Of a DNA stretch of 64,000 nt, positions 58,576-64,000 are shown in pieces. Source of the stretch: Kitasatospora sp. NBC_00240 (GTDB lineage: Bacteria > Actinomycetota > Actinomycetes > Streptomycetales > Streptomycetaceae). Both the position numbers and the translations under genes were made by a program. Positions within the stretch are counted from its first letter, which is position 1, and the number at the start of each line of letters is the position of its first letter. The DNA is taken from contig NZ_JAPEMU010000001.1 in assembly GCF_026342405.1 (NCBI RefSeq), forward strand, positions 1,550,001 to 1,614,000, read 5' to 3'. The notes beneath the pieces are model-generated. The model was not told where the DNA came from and did not search any database. It worked only from the letters and a program-made list of their open reading frames with translations.

Positions 58576-58627
58576 ACCGGTCCCCGCCGTGCCCACCGGA
58601 GTTCCACACCCACTGGAGTCCGTCCCG

Positions 58628-59287
58628 ATGACCGTCCTGTCCGCACACCCCGCCCACCCCGCGCGTCCTGAGCGCCCCGCCGCCCCGGCCCGGGGCCCGG
58701 TGCCGGCCGGCCGGGCCCTCGCCCTGCTGCTGACGCTGGCCGGCCTCGTCGGCCTGGTCGCCTCGGCCGTCCTGACCTTCGACAAGATCCGCCTGCTGTC
58801 GGACCCTTCGTACATTCCGAGCTGCAACATCAACCCGGTCGTCAGCTGCGGTTCGGTGATGCGCACCGCGCAGGCCGAGGTCTTCGGGTTCCCCAACCCG
58901 CTGCTGGGCATCGCCGCCTTCGCGGTGCTCCTCGCCGTCGGCGCCGGGTCGCTGGCCGGAGCCGCGTTCCGGCGCTGGTTCTGGCTCGGGCTGCAGCTGG
59001 GCTCGGTGCTCGGCCTGGCCTTCACCCACTGGCTGATCGTCCAGGCGCTCTACCGGATCGGCGCCCTGTGCCCGTACTGCATGGTCGTCTGGGCCGTCAC
59101 GATCGCCCTGTTCTGGTACCTCACCCTGCACAACCTGCGGACCGGTACCGTCCCCCTCCCCGCCCGCCTGCACCCGGTCGTCCGGGAGGCCGTCCGCTAC
59201 CACTGGGTGGTGCCCGCCCTCTGGTACGCGGTGATCGCGCTGATGATCCTCAACCGGTTCTGGTACTACTGGCGAACGTTGGTGTAG
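58628..59287 (+). CDS. VKOR-family disulfide reoxidase (cassette 2)
   Basis: The protein has 219 residues. The N-terminal tail is His/Pro-rich (AHPAHPARPERP). Loop cysteines C66 and C74 lie in PSCNINPVVSCGS and the quinone-side CPYC is at 148-151. The C-terminal half is nearly identical to the cassette 1 protein (YRIGALCPYCM, RYHWVVPALWYAVIAL). TGGAG lies nine bases before the ATG. It should reoxidise the CPVC protein encoded just upstream. Confidence 0.92.
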   Translation: MTVLSAHPAHPARPERPAAPARGPVPAGRALALLLTLAGLVGLVASAVLTFDKIRLLSDPSYIPSCNINPVVSCGSVMRTAQAEVFGFPNPLLGIAAFAVLLAVGAGSLAGAAFRRWFWLGLQLGSVLGLAFTHWLIVQALYRIGALCPYCMVVWAVTIALFWYLTLHNLRTGTVPLPARLHPVVREAVRYHWVVPALWYAVIALMILNRFWYYWRTLV

Positions 59288-59374
59288 GACGCTCCAGCGC
59301 CAGGCGTCCGGGGCCGGTCACCGGTCCACCGGGCGCTCGGCGGACCGGGCGGGCCGGCCAGGTCGGCGGGCCGG

Positions 59375-60595
59375 TCACCGGGCGGGTCCCGTGCTGCCGG
59401 CCCGCGTATGGCGGTTGGCGGGGCGGGGCAGGCCGAGCAGTCCGCGCAGGGTGTCGGCCTCGTAGGCGGTACGGAACGCCCGGCGTCGCCGGAGCTCGGG
59501 CACCAGGCCGCCGGTGATGGCGGCGAGGTCGTGCGGCAGCACGCCCGGCCGCAGCCGGAACCCGTCCAGTCCGGCCTCCTGCCACTCCAGCAGCAGGTCG
59601 GCCAACTCGCCGGGGGTACCGGTGAAGACCGCCGCGTCCGAGCCGAACACGCTGCCGTCCACCTCGTCCAGCCGGCGCTTGCGCTCGGCGGCCCGGCCCG
59701 GTTCCGCGTCCAGGAGGACCACCAGGTCGGCGAAGGCCTTGATCCGCTCCCCCGCCGGCCGGCCGGACCGCTGCCGCGCCCGGCCGAACCCGCCGAGCCT
59801 GGTGACGGCGTCCGCGCGGGACTGCGGCGTGATGATCACGACGTCGGCCCCGGCGGCGGCCAGCTCGTACGGCGTGCTCGCGTGGGCGAGGACGGCCACC
59901 ACCGGCTGGCCCTGCGGCGGGCGCGGGGTGATCGACGGGCCCCGGACGCGGAAGTGCCGGCCCTCGAAGTCGATGTGGTGCACCTTGTCACGGTCGATGA
60001 AGCGCCCTGTCGGGGCGTCCCGGATCTCCGCGTCGTCCTCCCAGCTGTCCCAGAGCCGGCGGACCACCTCGACCACCTCGCCCGCCTCGCCGAACAGTTC
60101 ACGCAGTCGCGCGGCGATCAGCTCGGAGTCGAGGACGTCCTCAGGGGTCAGCTGGGGGGTGGTCCGCCGCCCGAAGTGGGCCGCATCGGCCGCTCGCGAG
60201 GTGATCTGCGGACGCCAGCCGGCCCGGCCCCGGCTCGCGTGGTCCAGGGAGGCGATGCCGACGGCCAGGTGGAACGGCTCGGTGTGGGTGACGTTGGTGG
60301 TCGGGACCAGGCCGATGTGCGAGGTCAGCGGGGCCAGCGCGGCCGCCAGCAGGACGGCGTCCAGCCGGCCCCTGACGTGGTCGGTCCGGTCGTCCGGCAG
60401 GTGGAAGGCCGAGGTCTGCAGGCCGAGGGTGTCCTCGAAGGTGACGAAGTCGAGCAGGCCGCGCTCGGCCTCGGTGACCAGGTCGGCCCAGTACCGGGCG
60501 GTCAGGATCTCGGCGGGCCGGGCCCCCGGTTCCCGCCAGGACGCCGGGTGCCAGCCGGTGCCGTCCAGCGCGACCGCGAGGTGGAGCCGTGTCAC
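59375..60595 (-). CDS. LLM-class flavin-dependent monooxygenase B
   Basis: The protein has 406 residues, a luciferase-like TIM barrel: LHLAVALDGTGWHP, AERGLLDFVTFEDTLG, LTSHIGLVPTTNVTHTEPFHLAVGIASLDHASRGRAGW. The inserted segment DRDKVHHIDFEGRHFRVRGPSITPRPPQGQPVV is typical of the NtaA/SnaA/DszA group. Its GTG overlaps the stop of the sister monooxygenase (GTGA). FMNH2 would come from a separate reductase, not seen here. The substrate is unknown; this group oxidises sulfones, aminopolycarboxylates and antibiotic precursors. Confidence 0.88.
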   Translation of the reverse strand: MTRLHLAVALDGTGWHPASWREPGARPAEILTARYWADLVTEAERGLLDFVTFEDTLGLQTSAFHLPDDRTDHVRGRLDAVLLAAALAPLTSHIGLVPTTNVTHTEPFHLAVGIASLDHASRGRAGWRPQITSRAADAAHFGRRTTPQLTPEDVLDSELIAARLRELFGEAGEVVEVVRRLWDSWEDDAEIRDAPTGRFIDRDKVHHIDFEGRHFRVRGPSITPRPPQGQPVVAVLAHASTPYELAAAGADVVIITPQSRADAVTRLGGFGRARQRSGRPAGERIKAFADLVVLLDAEPGRAAERKRRLDEVDGSVFGSDAAVFTGTPGELADLLLEWQEAGLDGFRLRPGVLPHDLAAITGGLVPELRRRRAFRTAYEADTLRGLLGLPRPANRHTRAGSTGPAR

Positions 60596-61971
60596 GATGC
60601 CTCCTTCTCGGTGCGTCCGGCCGTGCCGTCGTGGCCGGCCGCCGTGCTGCGGTGCGGTCGCAGACCCAGGTGGTCGCGGAGCGTGCCGCCGGTGTACTCG
60701 GTGCGGTGGACGCCCATCTCCTGGAGCAGCGGGACGACCTGGTCGACCAGGTCGTCCAGCCCGTCGGGCACCAGGTGCGGGGCGAGGATGAAGCCGTCGG
60801 CGGCGTCGGTCTGCACGAACTCGTTCATGGCGTCGGCCACTTGGCGCGGTGTCCCGACGAAGGTCGGCCGCGCGGTGACCTCGGTGACCAGGCCCCGGAT
60901 GCTCAGCCCGCGCGCCTGCGCGATCCTCCGCCAGCGGCGGACGGTCTCCTCGCGCCCCTTGCGGAACTGCGTGTGCCCCTCGGTGACGCCGTCGGGCAGC
61001 GGGTCGACGTCCGGCAGCGGCCCGTCCGGGTCGTACCCCGACAGGTCCCGGCCCCAGGCCGCCTCCAGCAGCATCAGCGCCGTCTGCGGGCCGACCTGGG
61101 CCCGGGCGGTCTCGGCGGCGTGCTCGGCGGCCTCCGCGGCGGTGTCGCCCAGGACGTAGGAGACCGAGGGGATGATCTTCAAGTCCTCGTGGGTACGGCC
61201 GTACCTGGCGAGCCGCCGCTTGACGTCCCGGTAGAAGGCCCGGCCGCCGGCGAGGTCGCCGTGCCGGCTGAAGACGACGTCGGCGTCCGAGGCCGCGAAC
61301 TCCCGGCCCTCGGCGGAGTCCCCGGCCTGGATGATCACCGGGTGGCCCTGCGGCCCGGGGGGCGTGCTGAACCGCCCGGAGATGTCGAAGTGCCGGCCCC
61401 GGTGCTCGAACCCGCCGGCCCCGGCCCCGATGAACTCGCCGGAGGCCGCGTCCGCCCGGAAGTCGCCCGGCCGCCAGCTGTCCCACAGCACCCGCGTGGC
61501 CTGCAGGAACTCGGCGGCCCGGGTGTAGCGGTCGGCCTCGTCGAGGAAGCCGCCGCGCCGGAAGTTCTCGCCGGTGAACGCGTCATGGCTGGTGACCACG
61601 TTCCAGCCGGCCCGGCCCCGGCTCAGGTGGTCCAGGGTGGCCAGCCGCCGGGCCACCTCGTACGGCTCGTTGAAGGTGGAGTTGACCGTCGCGGCCAGCC
61701 CGAGATGTGTGGTGACGGCGGAGAGCGCGCTCAGCACGGTGAGCGACTCGGGCCGGCCCACCACGTCCAGGTCGTGCACCCGCCCCTTGTGCTCGCGCAG
61801 CCGCAGGCCCTCGGAGAGGAAGAAGAAGTCGAACCTGCCGCGCTCGGCGGTCCGGGCCAGCCGGGCGAACGAGTCGAAGGCGATCTGGCTGCCCGCGCGG
61901 GGGTCCGACCAGATCACGGTGTTCTGGACGCCGGGGAGTTGAGCGGCGAGATGGATCTGTTTCAACGGCAC
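60592..61971 (-). CDS. LLM-class flavin-dependent monooxygenase A (NtaA/SnaA/DszA type)
   Basis: The protein has 459 residues. NtaA-family markers are AERGRFDFFFLSEGLRLREH, LSAVTTHLGLAATVNSTFNEPYEVARRLATLDHLSRGRAGWNVVTSHD, and EHRGRHFDISGRFSTPPGPQGHPVIIQAGDS. It is translationally coupled to the second monooxygenase. An MFS transporter gene lies upstream on the same strand. The GTG start has GGGAG about 11 bases upstream. The pair probably attacks one imported or self-made organic sulfur or nitrogen compound. Confidence 0.92.
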   Translation of the reverse strand: MPLKQIHLAAQLPGVQNTVIWSDPRAGSQIAFDSFARLARTAERGRFDFFFLSEGLRLREHKGRVHDLDVVGRPESLTVLSALSAVTTHLGLAATVNSTFNEPYEVARRLATLDHLSRGRAGWNVVTSHDAFTGENFRRGGFLDEADRYTRAAEFLQATRVLWDSWRPGDFRADAASGEFIGAGAGGFEHRGRHFDISGRFSTPPGPQGHPVIIQAGDSAEGREFAASDADVVFSRHGDLAGGRAFYRDVKRRLARYGRTHEDLKIIPSVSYVLGDTAAEAAEHAAETARAQVGPQTALMLLEAAWGRDLSGYDPDGPLPDVDPLPDGVTEGHTQFRKGREETVRRWRRIAQARGLSIRGLVTEVTARPTFVGTPRQVADAMNEFVQTDAADGFILAPHLVPDGLDDLVDQVVPLLQEMGVHRTEYTGGTLRDHLGLRPHRSTAAGHDGTAGRTEKEAS

Positions 61972-62088
61972 GGCGGACGGTCTCCCGAGTCGGTGCGGTC
62001 AGCGGTCAACGGAACGGGTGCGGTCAACGGAACGAATGCGGCGGCGCCGAGAACTCGCCGGCCGGTGCGCCTGATCGGCGGGCGGCGC

Positions 62089-63306
62089 TCACCCGCGCCG
62101 GAGGGGGAACCCGTGCTTCCGGGCGGCGACCACCACGGCCACCACCGGGACCATCAGGATCAGCACGCTCCACGGGAAGGACCCGGCGCCGAGGACGCCC
62201 AGCAGCACGCCGCCGAGGACCCCGCCGGCGGCCATCGCCACGTTCCACAGGGTGACCAGCATCGCCTGGGCGGCGTCCGCCTGTTCACCGCCCGCGTCGC
62301 CCACCGCGGTCTGCAGCAGGGTCGGAACGCCTCCCCAGCCGAGGCCCCAGAGCGCCGCCGCCAGGTAGACCGCCGGGTGGCTGCCGGACCACAGGCCCAG
62401 CCCGGCCGCCGCCACCGCGACCAGCAGCGAGCTGCCGATCGTCAGGGCCCGCAGCCGGTGGTGGATCCGGGCCCCCACGATCCAGATGCTCACCATCGAG
62501 GCGAGGCCGAAGGCCAGCAGCACCAGGTCGGTGGAGCGGCCCATGCCGAGGTGGTCGAGGTAGGACGCGATGTAGGCGTACAGGACGGTGTGGGCCAGCA
62601 CGAAGACCAGGGTCACGAACAGCACCGGCGTCACCCCGGGGACGGCGAGCGCCCCCAGGATGCGGGCCCTGCCTTCGGGCCGCTGTCCCGGGTGGTCCGG
62701 CACGGTCGCCGTGATCCACCCGATCACGATCAGGGCCAGCGCCGACATCACCACGAACGCCACCCCCCAGCCGAGCTCCCTGCCCAGGAAGGTGCCGGCG
62801 GGTACGCCCAGCGACAGCGCGACCGGGATGCCGGTCATGACGATCGCGATCGCCCTGCCCTGCAGATGGACCGGCGCCATCCGGCGGGCGTACCCGGCCA
62901 GCAGCGCCCACGCCAGCCCGGCGGCCACCCCGGCGACGAACCGGCCCGCCATGGTCAGCGGGTAGTCGGTCGACACCGCCGTGACGGTGTTGGCGACGGC
63001 GAAGGCCGCCATCGCCGTCAGCAGCAGCCGCTTGCGCCGCCACCCGGCGGTGGCCACGGTCAGCGGGATCGCCGTGAGCGCGGTCCCGATCGCGTAGATC
63101 GTCACCGACTGCCCCATGGCCGAATCGCTGACCCGGAGGTCGGCGCTCATCGCGGGCAGCACGCCCGCCGGCAGCGTCTCGGTCAGGCAGGTGACGAAAA
63201 CGGCGGTGGCCAGCGCCAGCAGCGCCAGGACGGGGAGTTTCCGTTGCTCCGCTCGGTTGTCGGCATCGGGTCCGGCCTCGATGTCCACTGGTGACTGTGT
63301 GCTCAT
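62089..63306 (-). CDS. MFS transporter, drug/arabinose-efflux (AraJ/DHA1) type
   Basis: The protein has 405 residues and 12 helices. The first helices carry TAVFVTCLTETLPAGVLPAMSADLRVSDSAMGQSVTIYAIGTAL, typical of DHA1 efflux proteins, and GRFVAGVAAGLAWALLAGYARR is motif A/C-like. No ribosome site lies before the ATG, and AACCAT lies seven bases upstream on the same strand, suggesting leaderless translation. A palindromic operator shared with the divergent MerR gene lies 16 bases upstream. Confidence 0.9.
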   Translation of the reverse strand: MSTQSPVDIEAGPDADNRAEQRKLPVLALLALATAVFVTCLTETLPAGVLPAMSADLRVSDSAMGQSVTIYAIGTALTAIPLTVATAGWRRKRLLLTAMAAFAVANTVTAVSTDYPLTMAGRFVAGVAAGLAWALLAGYARRMAPVHLQGRAIAIVMTGIPVALSLGVPAGTFLGRELGWGVAFVVMSALALIVIGWITATVPDHPGQRPEGRARILGALAVPGVTPVLFVTLVFVLAHTVLYAYIASYLDHLGMGRSTDLVLLAFGLASMVSIWIVGARIHHRLRALTIGSSLLVAVAAAGLGLWSGSHPAVYLAAALWGLGWGGVPTLLQTAVGDAGGEQADAAQAMLVTLWNVAMAAGGVLGGVLLGVLGAGSFPWSVLILMVPVVAVVVAARKHGFPLRRG

Positions 63307-63321
63307 GGCGGCTATGGTTGA

Positions 63322-63343
63322 ACCCTCACATATATGTGAGGGT
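63322..63343. promoter_or_regulatory. 22-bp perfect palindrome, MerR-type operator
   Basis: Two 11-base arms (ACCCTCACATA and complement) meet without a spacer in the divergent MFS/MerR promoter region. Flanking TTGAAC and TCAACC boxes are 19 bp apart on the plus strand, and the reverse applies on the minus strand, matching the long-spacer promoters that MerR proteins remodel. Confidence 0.75.
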
Positions 63344-63373
63344 CAACCCGGGACCGAGTGTGAGGCCAGTCAC

Positions 63374-63781
63374 ATGCGCATCGGAGAGCTGTCGGTACGC
63401 ACCGACACGTCCCGCCGGCTGCTCCGCTACTACGAGGAGCAGCAGCTGATCGTCTCCGCCCGCTCGCCCAACGGCTACCGCGAGTACGACGAGCGCTTCG
63501 TGGACCGGGTGATGCAGATCCGGGGACTGCTGGACGCCGGGCTCCCGACCAGGATCATCAAGCAGATCCTTCCCTGCCTCGACAAGCCCCGAACCATCCA
63601 CTTCCCCGACGCCACACCCGAGATGCTCGCCACTCTCACCCTTGAACGCGACCGGATGACCGAACGCATCAACTGCCTGATCCGCAACCGGGACTCGGTC
63701 GCCGAGTACCTGGACGCGGTCAGCGGGGGCCCCGCCGCCGACACCCGCCCGGGCGCCGCCGCGGCAGGCACCGGGGCCTGA
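63374..63781 (+). CDS. MerR-family transcriptional regulator
   Basis: The protein has 135 residues. The winged helix-turn-helix is MRIGELSVRTDTSRRLLRYYEEQQLIVSARSPNGYREY, and a dimerisation helix follows (LATLTLERDRMTERINCLIRNRDSVAEYLDAV). No C-terminal metal-binding cysteine pattern is present (only C87-like single Cys residues), so it probably senses an organic ligand or redox state. Its divergent operator implies control of itself and the MFS gene, and perhaps the monooxygenase pair beyond. Confidence 0.9.
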   Translation: MRIGELSVRTDTSRRLLRYYEEQQLIVSARSPNGYREYDERFVDRVMQIRGLLDAGLPTRIIKQILPCLDKPRTIHFPDATPEMLATLTLERDRMTERINCLIRNRDSVAEYLDAVSGGPAADTRPGAAAAGTGA

Positions 63782-64000
63782 CACCGGCCCGCCGCCGGCC
63801 TGGACCACAGCCCGGACGGGCGGACCGCTGGGCGGACCGGTGGGCGGCCGGACGGCTTCGGGTCGTGTGCCGGGGGTGGGCCCGAACCGCCTCGACGGAC
63901 ACCGGGGAGCGGACGGACACCGGGGCTCAGGGGTGGCGCCTGGCCGGACGAGGCCCGCCACCCCTTGCCTGGCGCCGCCGAACGCCGGGGGCGACCATGA
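63782..64000. other. Window end, no gene seen
   Basis: GC-rich sequence with GGGCGGACCG-like short repeats (about 63817-63850) and a GGGTGGCG hairpin (63931-63963) that may terminate the MerR transcript. A gene could start at the very end but cannot be judged. Confidence 0.4.

Overview
The window is very GC-rich DNA with strong third-position G/C bias, frequent GTG starts, many 4-base ATGA/GTGA gene overlaps, and gene families typical of filamentous actinomycetes: partner-switching sigma control, DUF574-type methyltransferases, EI24, DUF6158, actinobacterial DsbA/VKOR pairs and leaderless genes. It looks like a chromosomal segment of a streptomycete (Streptomyces, Kitasatospora or a close relative). 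I see no rRNA, tRNA, CRISPR array, insertion sequence or prophage. All names below rest on protein motifs read by eye; no database search was run.

Layout. 1-704 is the wreck of a secreted phospholipase C. 907-11,500 holds secreted or metabolic single genes: three methyltransferases, an M1 peptidase, a GH20 hexosaminidase, a TetR regulator with its divergent NAD-dependent oxidoreductase and three operators, and a polysaccharide deacetylase. 11,525-14,841 has an Fpg/Nei glycosylase and a three-gene disulfide cassette (unknown four-helix membrane protein, DsbA-like thioredoxin, VKOR). 15,055-32,966 is a regulatory island. It contains a six-gene translationally coupled stressosome operon (RsbR, RsbS, RsbT, ATPase/RsbX-like phosphatase, hybrid histidine kinase, REC-PP2C phosphatase), a second coupled pair (CHASE3 histidine kinase and REC-PP2C phosphatase), two copies of a small HTH-like gene plus single-domain response regulator, a further PP2C phosphatase, three RsbW-type ATPases, a STAS antagonist and a SigB-family sigma factor. 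Together these cover every step of a partner-switching cascade: stress sensing, RsbT release, phosphatase activation, antagonist dephosphorylation, anti-sigma capture and sigma release.

33,020-45,311 is mostly ordinary metabolism and envelope: ADE-type deaminase, HPP membrane protein, GabD1-like dehydrogenase, metallophosphoesterase, GabP-like permease, EI24 protein, lytic transglycosylase-like protein, a GT2 glycosyltransferase and a HIT protein. 45,415-55,082 has a large FAD/Fe-S dehydrogenase, a YVTN beta-propeller, a Tat-exported metallo-beta-lactamase-fold protein, a CBS protein, a slipin, a family-5 uracil-DNA glycosylase and a CHAD protein. 55,223-59,287 contains a His/Pro/Cys-rich membrane protein coupled to a small membrane protein, transcribed divergently from a second copy of the disulfide cassette. 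59,375-63,781 is a coupled pair of flavin monooxygenases, an MFS transporter and a divergent MerR regulator over one palindromic operator.

The most notable observations are the duplicated disulfide cassette with its uncharacterised two-cysteine membrane partner; the exact promoter element GCAT-N15-GGGTAG in front of the sigma gene and two anti-sigma-type ATPases; and the twin HTH/response-regulator cassettes bracketing the stressosome operon.
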